64,000 nucleotides of DNA from an uncultured Bacteroidota bacterium (GTDB taxonomy: Bacteria > Bacteroidota > Bacteroidia > JADZBD01). The stretch is from the NCBI GenBank assembly GCA_937924855.1, contig CALEYQ010000071.1, positions 52,530 through 116,529 on the forward strand. Reading direction: 5' to 3'. Both the position numbers and the translations under genes were made by a program. Each line of letters opens with the position of its first letter. Within the stretch, counting starts at the first letter, position 1. The notes under the pieces were generated by a model that saw only the letters and a program-made list of their open reading frames with translations, made no database searches and was not told where the DNA came from. Positions 17,751 to 25,985 of this stretch are shown piece by piece.

Positions 17751-17917
17751 AGCATTTTGATTTTAAACAATTTATAAGCAATATTACGGATAATTAGTAT
17801 TTGAATTTTTACGATTTACATAGATTTTGAGGTTGCAAAATTCTATATTCGGAAGCAATTTGCCGTTACATTCATGGTATTGGTCTAAATAAATTTGCCT
17901 TAACAGCCGGAATGAAC

Positions 17918-17925
17918 TATTTTTA
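17918..17925 (+). promoter_or_regulatory. Candidate -7 box for the Omp28/TlpA/DUF6029 cluster
   Basis: TATTTTTA fits TAnnTTTR and lies 22 bases before the ATG at 17948, in the 197-base divergent region shared with the helical-repeat gene. I found no convincing box for the opposite gene. Confidence 0.35.
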
Positions 17926-17947
17926 ATGGTTTTTAAAATCTAATCAC

Positions 17948-19855
17948 ATGAAGAAAATTTACATGATTCTGAGCTCTGTTCTTTTTGCCGGAGCCGTTCT
18001 TGCCCAGTCGCAAAGATTGGTGCTTGTTGAAGAGTTCACACAGGCCTCCTGTGGCCCCTGTGCTTCACAGAATCCGGCCTTCAACGCCCTGCTGGCTGCT
18101 AACAGCAGTAAATTAACCTCCCTGAAATACCAGACCTCCTGGCCCGGAGTGGATCCCATGAATGCCCAAAACCCCACCGATGCGGCTAACCGGGTTTCTT
18201 ATTATAACATTACCGGGGTTCCGCACGGCCGTCTTGACGGACCTGCGATTGTAAATGATTGTAACGCGTATACCGGAGCTCCTTCCTGCCTTAGTGCTTC
18301 AGAAATCGATGCAAGGTATAATACACCTTCTCCCTTTTCGCTTCAGTTAACCCATACCATGTCAGTGGCTCACGATTCTGCCTATGTTACGGCCGTTATT
18401 ACTGCCGCCCAGAATTTTACCGCCAATGGAACCCTCCGTTTTCGACTTGCATTGATTGAGGAAGAAATTCATTTTACCACTCCTCCCGGTTCCAACGGTG
18501 AAAAGGATTTTTATAATGTAATGCGTAAAATGTATCCGAATGGCACAGGAACTGCGCTTGCCTCTACCTGGACCAACGGACAAACTCAAACCCTGAATTT
18601 TGCCATCAAAATCCCAACCTACATTTACGACATTAATGAAGTTGCATTCGTGGCTTTTATCCAGTCGGATGGAAACAAAGTTGTTGAACAGGCAGGATTC
18701 AGCCCCCCCCAACCTATTCAAAATGATGCAGGAACTACCCTGGTCACCGGAATCCCCGGATTGAATTGCACCGGAAACTTTACCCCATCAGTAACCATTA
18801 AAAATTATGGGGTTGCAAATCTTACTTCCTGCAATGTAAATTATCAGATTGATGCCAATACTCCTGCCGTTCAGCCCTGGACCGGCAACCTTGCCCCGGG
18901 TGCTACAACTACCGTAACACTTCCCCAGCTAAATGCAGGTGATGGTAACCATACTTTAACCGTTTGGACCTCCGATCCGAATGGACAACCCGATGGTTTA
19001 CCCGGAAATAATACCACCACTACCAGCTTCATGATTACCATGCAAAGCATTGCTTCTCCCATTATAGAAGGTTTCCAAAATGCTAGTTTCCCGCCTACCC
19101 GGTGGTCGGTATATAATCCTGACGGAAGCTTTACCTGGGCAAGGAAAACCGGCGCAGGAGGATTTGGACAATCTCTTTATTCCGCCTGGCTTAATTTCTT
19201 CGATAGCCCCAATGGGCAGATTGATGAACTCTACCTTCCTTCGGTTGATTTGAGTGCTTCCGCTACGGCAGCCTCCATGAGTTTTAATGTTGCACACTCT
19301 CAATACAGCACAGCTTCTGTAGACAGACTTCAGGTTCGTGTTTCTACCGATTGCGGGGCTAACTGGACAACTGTTTACGACAAATCAGGTGCTCAATTGA
19401 AGACTAATTCAGGCCCCCAAACCTCTCCCTTTACTCCTTCGGGATCCATGTGGAGAAATGAGGCTATTGACCTCAGTCAGTTTGCCGGACAGAATAATGT
19501 TTACATCAAATTTGTGGGCATCTCTAATTCCGGAAACAATGTTTATGTAGACGACATTAATATTTCCAATACGGTAGGCATTAAGGAAAACACAAGCTTT
19601 GCTTCTCTGGATGTATATCCTAACCCTTTTTTAACCACAACAACTATTTCACTAAACCTCAACAAGGCTGAAAGAGTAACTGTCCGGGTGTTTGATGTGG
19701 TGGGTAATACCGTATATTCCATGGATGCCGGTTTGGTAAAACAGGGTGGAAGTACCCTCGAATTTGATGGCTCCCAGCTGCCTGCAGGAATTTATTTCCT
19801 GACATTGTATGCCGGAGATCAGAACATTACAAAAAAACTGACCATCAACCGCTAA
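17948..19855 (+). CDS. Omp28-related T9SS type A protein with CxxC thioredoxin-like motif
   Basis: A 635-residue exported protein. Order: signal peptide (1-19); an Omp28 domain (about 20-255) opening with LVLVEEFTQASCGPCASQNP, whose C35-x-x-C38 sits where a thioredoxin active site would be; a CARDB-like beta domain (about 262-365); a cleaved-adhesin or choice-of-anchor-J lectin-like domain (about 370-540, with YDKSGAQLKTNSGPQ and VYIKFVGISNSGNNVYVDDI); and a T9SS type A tail from DVYPNPFLTTTTISL to the C-terminus. Omp28 is an outer-membrane or surface protein first described in Porphyromonas; its activity is unknown. It is the first gene of a five-gene plus-strand cluster. A strong terminator follows, so the next gene may need its own promoter or read-through. 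Confidence 0.87.
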   Translation: MKKIYMILSSVLFAGAVLAQSQRLVLVEEFTQASCGPCASQNPAFNALLAANSSKLTSLKYQTSWPGVDPMNAQNPTDAANRVSYYNITGVPHGRLDGPAIVNDCNAYTGAPSCLSASEIDARYNTPSPFSLQLTHTMSVAHDSAYVTAVITAAQNFTANGTLRFRLALIEEEIHFTTPPGSNGEKDFYNVMRKMYPNGTGTALASTWTNGQTQTLNFAIKIPTYIYDINEVAFVAFIQSDGNKVVEQAGFSPPQPIQNDAGTTLVTGIPGLNCTGNFTPSVTIKNYGVANLTSCNVNYQIDANTPAVQPWTGNLAPGATTTVTLPQLNAGDGNHTLTVWTSDPNGQPDGLPGNNTTTTSFMITMQSIASPIIEGFQNASFPPTRWSVYNPDGSFTWARKTGAGGFGQSLYSAWLNFFDSPNGQIDELYLPSVDLSASATAASMSFNVAHSQYSTASVDRLQVRVSTDCGANWTTVYDKSGAQLKTNSGPQTSPFTPSGSMWRNEAIDLSQFAGQNNVYIKFVGISNSGNNVYVDDINISNTVGIKENTSFASLDVYPNPFLTTTTISLNLNKAERVTVRVFDVVGNTVYSMDAGLVKQGGSTLEFDGSQLPAGIYFLTLYAGDQNITKKLTINR

Positions 19856-19873
19856 TTTTGGCAAAGAATTTGC

Positions 19874-19910
19874 ATCAGTCCCAATAGTTCAAATATTGGG
19901 ACTGATTTTT
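19874..19910 (+). terminator. Rho-independent terminator or attenuator
   Basis: A perfect 13-base stem (ATCAGTCCCAATA at 19874-19886 with TATTGGGACTGAT at 19894-19906) around a seven-base loop, followed by TTTTATAA. It lies between the Omp28/T9SS gene and the TlpA-like gene, only 12 bases before the latter's start. Confidence 0.88.
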
Positions 19911-19921
19911 ATAAACCTTCT

Positions 19922-20446
19922 ATGAAAAAAATTGCATTTAGTTTTTTAGGAGCTCTTGTTATTACAGGACTTGCTTCTTTTACAACCTTTCAAACTTCCG
20001 GCAAGAAAATTCCTTCGGTTGAAATTAAAACCATGACCGGACAGAAATTCAATACCGGCAAGATTTCCAACAATGGAAAGCCCATGATTATTGATTTTTG
20101 GGCAACCTGGTGTACACCTTGCAAAAAGGAGCTTAATGCCATTTCAGAAGTTTATTCCGACTGGCAAAAGGAAACGGGGGTAAAATTAATCGCCGTTTCT
20201 ATCGATGATTCAAAAACCTCCGCCAAAGTAAAACCCTATGTAGACGGGAAAGGCTGGGAGTTTGATGTATTGGTGGATGAAAACTCTGATTTCAAGCGAG
20301 CCATGAACGTAAACAATGTTCCTCACATTTTTGTGGTTAACGGAGCCGGAGAAATTGTTTGGGAAACCACTACCTATACCGATGGCGGCGAGGCAAAATT
20401 GCTCGAGGTTGTAAAAAAAGTGGCTGCCGGAGAAAAGCCGGAATAA
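19922..20446 (+). CDS. TlpA-like thioredoxin family protein
   Basis: A 174-residue exported thiol-disulfide protein. The N-terminal segment is a signal peptide or membrane anchor (about residues 5-24). The thioredoxin fold has FWATWCTPCKKELNAI, with redox cysteines C64 and C67, and the cis-proline loop NNVPHIFVVNGAGEIV. TlpA/ResA-type proteins reduce disulfides in periplasmic apoproteins such as cytochromes c. It follows a terminator-like hairpin and precedes a DUF6029 barrel by 37 bases. Placement between two Omp28 genes that also carry CxxC motifs suggests it acts on, or with, those proteins; this is inference. Confidence 0.92.
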   Translation: MKKIAFSFLGALVITGLASFTTFQTSGKKIPSVEIKTMTGQKFNTGKISNNGKPMIIDFWATWCTPCKKELNAISEVYSDWQKETGVKLIAVSIDDSKTSAKVKPYVDGKGWEFDVLVDENSDFKRAMNVNNVPHIFVVNGAGEIVWETTTYTDGGEAKLLEVVKKVAAGEKPE

Positions 20447-20483
20447 TCAAAAAATTAATTTTGCAGGGCTAAACCCCGATATT

Positions 20484-22127
20484 GTGATTTTAGTCCGTAA
20501 CCCCTTTTTAATATTTCTTGGATTGCTTACCCTAACGGGTTTGCCATCATTTTCCCAAAATGCTGATCCGGGCCAGATTCATGGCACTTTTGAATCCTAT
20601 GGTCAGTATTATAATCCCGATTCCACCATTGGCGCACCACCCGTGCCGGAGAAATTTCTGTTTAACGGATACAGTAACCTGAATTATATCCGGGGAAATT
20701 TTAAAGCCGGCCTTCGCTTCGAATCCTATCATAACGTATTACAGGGAATTGACCCCCGTTATAAAGGCAATGGAATTCCCTTTCGGTTTGCCACCTACAC
20801 TGTGGATAATCTGGAAGTAACCGTAGGGAATTTTTATGAGCAGTTTGGCTCAGGTCTTGCTTTGCGATTGTTTGAAGAGAGAGGTTTGGGTATTGATAAT
20901 TGCATGGATGGGGTAAGAGCCAGGTTCGAACCTTTCCGTGGCATTTACTTAAAAGGACTTATAGGAAAACAGCGTTTGTTCTTTAATACCGGGCCCGGAA
21001 TTATCAGAGGGTTTGATGGAGAAATTAATTTCAACGAATTGATTCCTTCCTGGACCGAAAAGAAACTTCAGATCATTTTGGGAGGTAGTTTCGTAAGTAA
21101 ATTTCAACCCGACGCAAATCCAAACCTGATTCTGCCCCAGAACGTTGGCCTTTCAGCCGGTCGCTTCCAACTAGGTTATGGCGATTTTCAGGCCATGGGC
21201 GAATATGCCTATAAGATAAACGACCCCTCCTACGACAATAATTATATTTATAATCACGGTGAGGCCATTCTTCTGCAACTTTCCTACTCCAAAAAAGGGA
21301 TGGCATTCCTGCTGGGCGGAAAATATATCGACAATTTCAGTTACAAATCGGACCGCGACATGGCCGGTAATTTTCTTACCATTAATTTCAACCCGGCTCT
21401 CGTTAAACCACATACCTACGGTTTAATGACTTTCTGGCCTTATGCCTCTCAGAACCCTGGTGAGATTGCCGGTCAAGCTGAATTTCTCTATAAATTCAAA
21501 AAGGAAACGCTCCTGGGCGGAAAGTATGGAACCGATCTTAACATTAATTACTCCCGCTCCCAGTCGCTCGATACAACAGGAAGGCAGGCCAATGAAAATT
21601 TGATTGCTTATGATGTGGAATTTCTGAGCCCGGGCGACAATATTTTTTTCCAGGACCTTAACATTGAGATTTCTAAAAAGCTCAGCCCTAAATTCAAAGG
21701 CACATTAATGCTTTCCTATCAGCAATACGATATTGCCCAGATTCAGGGTAAAGCCGGCCAACCCGACCTGCATTCTTACATCGCGGTGCTTGATCTTACC
21801 TATCGTTTTTCAGAACATTTTAATATTCGTACTGAGGCCCAGCATTTGTATCTGGAGCAAGACGAACGAAGCTGGGCCATGGGTCTTATAGAACTTAACT
21901 TCAATGAAAAATTCTATATCGCCGCCCTGGATCAATACAATTACGGGCATTATAATCCGGCCAAAAGATTGCATTATGTTACTACCTCCATGGGTTATGT
22001 GAAAAACACTACCCGGATTACAGTGGGCTATGGGAAGCAAAGGGCGGGTATTTTTTGTGTGGGTGGAATCTGCCGCTTTGTGCCGGCATCCAATGGTTTT
22101 ACCCTTGCGGTTTCAACCAGTTTTTAA
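20484..22127 (+). CDS. DUF6029 family outer-membrane beta-barrel protein
   Basis: A 547-residue protein with a signal peptide (FLIFLGLLTLTGLPSFSQ) and many amphipathic strands ending in an aromatic-terminated C-terminal strand (NGFTLAVSTSF), as in outer-membrane barrels. Segments such as NGYSNLNYIRGNFKAGLRFESY and YTVDNLEVTVGNFYEQFGSGLALR match the uncharacterised DUF6029 family. The chosen start is GTG at 20484, which places the signal peptide correctly; no ATG is near. It sits between the TlpA-like gene and an Omp28 lipoprotein gene (21-base gap), an arrangement I have reason to think recurs in Bacteroidota. The function is unknown. Confidence 0.83.
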   Translation: MILVRNPFLIFLGLLTLTGLPSFSQNADPGQIHGTFESYGQYYNPDSTIGAPPVPEKFLFNGYSNLNYIRGNFKAGLRFESYHNVLQGIDPRYKGNGIPFRFATYTVDNLEVTVGNFYEQFGSGLALRLFEERGLGIDNCMDGVRARFEPFRGIYLKGLIGKQRLFFNTGPGIIRGFDGEINFNELIPSWTEKKLQIILGGSFVSKFQPDANPNLILPQNVGLSAGRFQLGYGDFQAMGEYAYKINDPSYDNNYIYNHGEAILLQLSYSKKGMAFLLGGKYIDNFSYKSDRDMAGNFLTINFNPALVKPHTYGLMTFWPYASQNPGEIAGQAEFLYKFKKETLLGGKYGTDLNINYSRSQSLDTTGRQANENLIAYDVEFLSPGDNIFFQDLNIEISKKLSPKFKGTLMLSYQQYDIAQIQGKAGQPDLHSYIAVLDLTYRFSEHFNIRTEAQHLYLEQDERSWAMGLIELNFNEKFYIAALDQYNYGHYNPAKRLHYVTTSMGYVKNTTRITVGYGKQRAGIFCVGGICRFVPASNGFTLAVSTSF

Positions 22128-22148
22128 TAACTTTATAGAGCCTTTTTT

Positions 22149-23006
22149 ATGAGAATTATTTTTTATATCCTTTTTAGCTCCTTCCTCCTTTCAGGTTGTG
22201 ACAAGGTTAAGTTCCCTATTCAAGAGGGAGGCCCCGGGGGACCTGGCGGAAATCAGGAAAAAAGGAAAATACTTTTAGAGGATTATACCGGACACCGATG
22301 CGGAACCTGTCCGCCCGCAGCCAATGCAGCGAATTCCATTGCGAACCAATATCCCGGACAGGTAATAGTTTTGAGTGTGCATGCCGGTTTTCTTGCCGAT
22401 CCTTTGGGAGGAACTTATTCTAAAGATTTCAGAACCCAGACCGGATCAACATGGTTCAGCACTTTCGGGTTTGTGGCCACCCCCAGCGGCATGATAAACA
22501 GGATTATGTATCCCTCAAGTCAACATAATCTATCCTGGGGCGTTTGGTCTTCGGTTGCCGATACCATGGTTTCAAGGGCTCCCGAGGCCTATCTGACTTT
22601 TACCAAATCGTACAATGCTTCCACACGGCAGGTTTCAGGATCCATTAAAACCAAATTTTATAAAAACCTTTCCGGCCTTCATCGTTTGGTTATTGTGCTG
22701 ATGGAAGACAGCATTGTGGGAGCCCAGACCGACAATACCCAGAACCCTCCCGATGTTTTGAATTATGTCCATCGCCATGTTTTAAGGGGAGCCGTAAACA
22801 GTACCTGGGGCGATACTTTGTTTTCTACCTCCGTTGCCCAGGGCGACAGCATAACAAAAACTTTCAACTATACTATTCTCAACACCTATGGTAACATTCC
22901 CTGCAATGATGCCAAATGTTATCTGATCGCCTTTATCTATAACGACGACCCGCTTTCTCCCCGATACCGTGAAATTATTCAGGCCGAGGAGATTCATGTT
23001 AAATAG
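22149..23006 (+). CDS. Omp28-related outer-membrane lipoprotein
   Basis: A 285-residue lipoprotein. The lipobox LLSGC places the lipidated cysteine at residue 17; a glycine-rich linker (GGPGGPGGNQ) follows. The Omp28 domain begins ILLEDYTGHRCGTCPPAANAAN, with C51-x-x-C54 in the thioredoxin active-site position, and continues QVIVLSVHAGFLADP. It lacks the accessory and sorting domains of the larger Omp28 protein at the head of the cluster. The glycine linker suggests a surface- or periplasm-exposed tethered domain. The 3' end overlaps the start of the following gene by 11 bases. Confidence 0.88.
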   Translation: MRIIFYILFSSFLLSGCDKVKFPIQEGGPGGPGGNQEKRKILLEDYTGHRCGTCPPAANAANSIANQYPGQVIVLSVHAGFLADPLGGTYSKDFRTQTGSTWFSTFGFVATPSGMINRIMYPSSQHNLSWGVWSSVADTMVSRAPEAYLTFTKSYNASTRQVSGSIKTKFYKNLSGLHRLVIVLMEDSIVGAQTDNTQNPPDVLNYVHRHVLRGAVNSTWGDTLFSTSVAQGDSITKTFNYTILNTYGNIPCNDAKCYLIAFIYNDDPLSPRYREIIQAEEIHVK

Positions 23007-24105
23007 AGCTTCATTTTTTTTTAGGGTAAGAACCGCAATTCTGATTTTCCTCCTTTCACCGGCAATAGGAGTAAGGGGGCAGGATGTGGCGGCCTTTCAT
23101 AATTACCTCAACCGCTTTGTTGTTTTTGATCAGGGGAAGTTTGTAGAACTGGAGCAACTTCCCGTTCTTGATTTTAAGGTCAGGGCTAACATGGTTGTGT
23201 ACCTCACCAATGACAACCGGCTTAAAGTGTATCAAAACGGAAAAAAGGAGCAACTCACAGAGTTTTTCGAGTATTATAAAGTAGGTGAGGACTTTGTGGT
23301 TTGGGAATTCCGACGTCAGGTTTATATGTTCAGTAAAGGGCAGACCCAATTGATTTGCGATTGGTGCAATGCCGACGGTTCAGATAGTCTGATGCGATTG
23401 ATAAAGAACCCGGGAAGTAAAATGGAGATTTATTACTCCGGAAAATTTTATCCGCTTACGGAAGGGGTTGAGACCACAGGAATATTGAGCTATAAATTTG
23501 ATAAAAACATATTCTCGTATGTGGATGCCGGACAAAATCTAAGGATATTTTATCGGGGAGAATTGTTTGATCCGGGAGTAATTCAGCCGGGTAAATACCA
23601 GGTAGGAGCCGATATTGTTGCCTGGATCGATCCGTTCGAAAATTCCTTAAAAGCTTTTTTTAAAAATGAAGTAGTGGTGCTTGACAACCAGGTGCCAAAA
23701 AACTTCAGAACTGCCGACGGGATGGTTGCCTGGGTGGATAATGGAGGTTATTATAAAATATTTTACGGGGGAAAGGTGCGTGAACTGGCCACCTTTGAGC
23801 CTGAAAAATGGACCCTGAAGGACGAAATCCTGGCTTTTGAACTAAACCGGCTGTTTTTCGTTTTTTACAAAGGAGAAGTAAAGATGTTAGAAGAAATTCC
23901 TCCGAAAGCTTTTTCTATTGAGCGTAACACCCTCTTTTATATTGATGCATATGGCAGGCTTGCCGGTTTTTCAGCGGGAGAGCACAAAAAAAATCTTAGC
24001 CTTGAGCCCATCTTTGATCTTCAAAGTCAGAGAGGAGTGGTGTTGTACAAAACCGGGAATAATACCCAGCATGTATTCTGGAAAGGAAAATCGTATGTGT
24101 ATTAA
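22996..24105 (+). CDS. Exported propeller-like repeat protein of unknown function
   Basis: About 369 residues with a signal peptide (FFFRVRTAILIFLLSPAIGVRGQ). The mature part consists of seven or so repeats of 40-50 residues built on the pattern: a strand with aromatic residues, then K-x-(F/Y)-x-x-G-K/E-x-x-L, for example RIFYRGELFDPG, KAFFKNEVVVLDN, KIFYGGKVRELA and FVFYKGEVKMLEE. This suggests a beta-propeller or solenoid. I do not recognise a named family. The ATG at 22996 overlaps the preceding Omp28 lipoprotein gene by 11 bases, so it belongs to that operon; an in-frame start at 22969 would overlap more and shift the signal peptide inward. Its stop overlaps the convergent glyS stop by four bases. 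Confidence 0.72.
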   Translation: MLNRASFFFRVRTAILIFLLSPAIGVRGQDVAAFHNYLNRFVVFDQGKFVELEQLPVLDFKVRANMVVYLTNDNRLKVYQNGKKEQLTEFFEYYKVGEDFVVWEFRRQVYMFSKGQTQLICDWCNADGSDSLMRLIKNPGSKMEIYYSGKFYPLTEGVETTGILSYKFDKNIFSYVDAGQNLRIFYRGELFDPGVIQPGKYQVGADIVAWIDPFENSLKAFFKNEVVVLDNQVPKNFRTADGMVAWVDNGGYYKIFYGGKVRELATFEPEKWTLKDEILAFELNRLFFVFYKGEVKMLEEIPPKAFSIERNTLFYIDAYGRLAGFSAGEHKKNLSLEPIFDLQSQRGVVLYKTGNNTQHVFWKGKSYVY

Positions 24106-25661
24106 GCCGGCTGAATATCTTTTTCCAGTTTTTTCAAAGCATTCGTAAGGGAAACCCGACTGGATATTTCAGCCGGAATTTCAGAGATTTTTATTCTGTG
24201 CTGGGAAGCGTCGTCGCGATTCCTGAGGGTTACCGAATGGTCGGAAAGGGTTTGGTGGTCAACCGTAATGCAAAACGGGGTTCCAATAGCATCCTGCCTG
24301 CGGTATCGTTTTCCAATAGTATCCTTTTCTTCATAGAAACAATCGGTCAGGTATTTAAGCGCATCGAAAATTTCTTTGGCCTTTTCCGGAAGTCCGTCTT
24401 TGTTGACTAAAGGAAGAATGGCAACCTTAAAAGGAGCAAGGAAAGGGGGGATATTCAATACCACTCTTTCGCTTCCGTCGGGTAAAACTTCTTCTTTATA
24501 CGAGGAGGATAAAACAGAGAGGAAAAGCCGGTCAAGGCCTACCGATGTTTCAACCACAAAGGGAACATAGCTTTTGTTTTCTTCCGGGTCGAAGTATTGG
24601 AGTTTTTTTCCGGAGAATTTTTCGTGATTTCCCAAATCGAAATCGGTGCGGCTGTGAATGCCTTCCAGTTCTTTAAATCCGAAAGGAAAATTAAATTCTA
24701 TGTCGCAGGCGGCATTCGCATAATGCGCCAGTTTCAGGTGGTCGTGGAAGCGGTATTTTTCCGGTGAAATTCCCAACGCAAGATGCCATTTCATGCGTTG
24801 ATTTTTCCAGAAGCCGTACCATTGCATTTCAGTTCCCGGTTTTACAAAAAATTGCATTTCCATTTGTTCAAACTCACGCATCCTGAAAATAAACTGCCGG
24901 GCCACAATTTCATTGCGAAAGGCCTTACCCACTTGTGCAATGCCAAACGGAATTTTCATCCGGCCTGTTTTCTGAACGTTCAAAAAGTTAACGAAAATAC
25001 CCTGGGCAGTTTCCGGCCTGAGGTATATGGTTGATGCCTCTTCCGAAACCGACCCAAGTTGGGTCGAAAACATCAGGTTAAACTGCCTTACCTCGGTCCA
25101 GTTGCGGGAGCCGGAAACCGGACAAACAATTTCGCAGTCTATAATGATTTGTCTCACCTCCTCCAGATTACCCGCCTCCAGTGCACCTTTGAAGCGGGTT
25201 TCAATGGCCTCAATTTTTTTCCGGTTCTCTACAATTCTAGGATTAGTTTCCCGGAATAGTTTTTCATCGAAGGAATCACCGAATTTCTTTTTAGCCTTCT
25301 CTACTTCTTTTTCAATTTTCCCTTCAATTTTAGCAATGTGGTCTTCGATCAGGACATCGGCTCTGTATCTTTTTTTGGAGTCTTTGTTATCAATAAGCGG
25401 GTCATTAAAAGCGTCTACATGCCCGCTGGCCTTCCAGGTGGTGGGGTGCATAAAAATGGCAGAATCAATGCCTACTATGTTGGAATGCAGCTGAACCATG
25501 GCCTTCCACCAGAATTCACGGATGTTGTTTTTAAGGGCAGCCCCGTTTTGGCCATAATCGTAAACAGCGCTCAGGCCATCGTAAATTTCAGACCCGGGAA
25601 AAATAAACCCATACTCCTTGGCATGGGAAATAATGTTTTTAAAGAGGTTTTCCTGTTCCAT
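24102..25661 (-). CDS. glyS: Glycyl-tRNA synthetase (single-chain class II type)
   Basis: A 519-residue class II aminoacyl-tRNA synthetase of the homodimeric alpha2 type, charging tRNA-Gly in the cytosol. Motif 2 (FRMREFEQMEMQFF) and motif 3 (VVETSVGLDRLFLSVL) are intact, as is the family segment LRPETAQGIFVNF. The C-terminal anticodon-binding domain begins near residue 395 (LAPFKVAILPLVNKDG) and ends with SSRVSLTNALKKLEKD. The ATG at 25661 lies eight bases behind a perfect -7 box. This single-chain form is common in Bacteroidota, in contrast to the two-subunit alpha2beta2 enzyme of many Proteobacteria. Confidence 0.96.
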   Translation of the reverse strand: MEQENLFKNIISHAKEYGFIFPGSEIYDGLSAVYDYGQNGAALKNNIREFWWKAMVQLHSNIVGIDSAIFMHPTTWKASGHVDAFNDPLIDNKDSKKRYRADVLIEDHIAKIEGKIEKEVEKAKKKFGDSFDEKLFRETNPRIVENRKKIEAIETRFKGALEAGNLEEVRQIIIDCEIVCPVSGSRNWTEVRQFNLMFSTQLGSVSEEASTIYLRPETAQGIFVNFLNVQKTGRMKIPFGIAQVGKAFRNEIVARQFIFRMREFEQMEMQFFVKPGTEMQWYGFWKNQRMKWHLALGISPEKYRFHDHLKLAHYANAACDIEFNFPFGFKELEGIHSRTDFDLGNHEKFSGKKLQYFDPEENKSYVPFVVETSVGLDRLFLSVLSSSYKEEVLPDGSERVVLNIPPFLAPFKVAILPLVNKDGLPEKAKEIFDALKYLTDCFYEEKDTIGKRYRRQDAIGTPFCITVDHQTLSDHSVTLRNRDDASQHRIKISEIPAEISSRVSLTNALKKLEKDIQPA

Positions 25662-25985
25662 GTGGAGGGCAAAGGTATGATTTATGATTTTTTTATGTCT
25701 GGTAAAGAAAAGAATAACTAAAAGAGGGGGGAATTTTCCATCTCCGTTTTGTCGAAAATTAAATGCATTTAGGCTGTAAGCGGTTGATTTTGTTGGTATT
25801 GCTGCCCTCCTGACTTTTTTCTAATGGGAAGATTATTAACATTCGCATTGCTGATAATCAATAGGTTAATTATTTAATCTTGCATTTTTTGAAATGAATG
25901 CGTTTTTTTTTCCAAAAGTGGGTGAATAATGAATTATTTTCACGAACTTTTTTGGCTCTTAACCAATGTTCTTAAAATAAAAACA
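25662..25985. other. Divergent intergenic region, glyS / giant T9SS gene
   Basis: About 324 bases without a gene. It holds the glyS -7 box at its left end and several A- and T-tracts. A weak six-base inverted repeat (GATTAT 25831-25836, ATAATC 25854-25859) is present, and a degenerate TAATCTTG near 25875 could act as the -7 box of the right-hand gene. I see no RNA gene or convincing coding frame. Confidence 0.4.
25670..25677 (-). promoter_or_regulatory. Candidate -7 promoter box for glyS
   Basis: TACCTTTG on the minus strand matches TAnnTTTG exactly and ends eight bases before the glyS ATG, so any leader would be only a few bases long. Confidence 0.6.

Noticed and set aside
25929..25985. Upstream ATG extending the giant T9SS protein by 19 residues
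   Set aside because: The extension puts polar and aromatic residues ahead of a clean signal peptide that starts at 25986.
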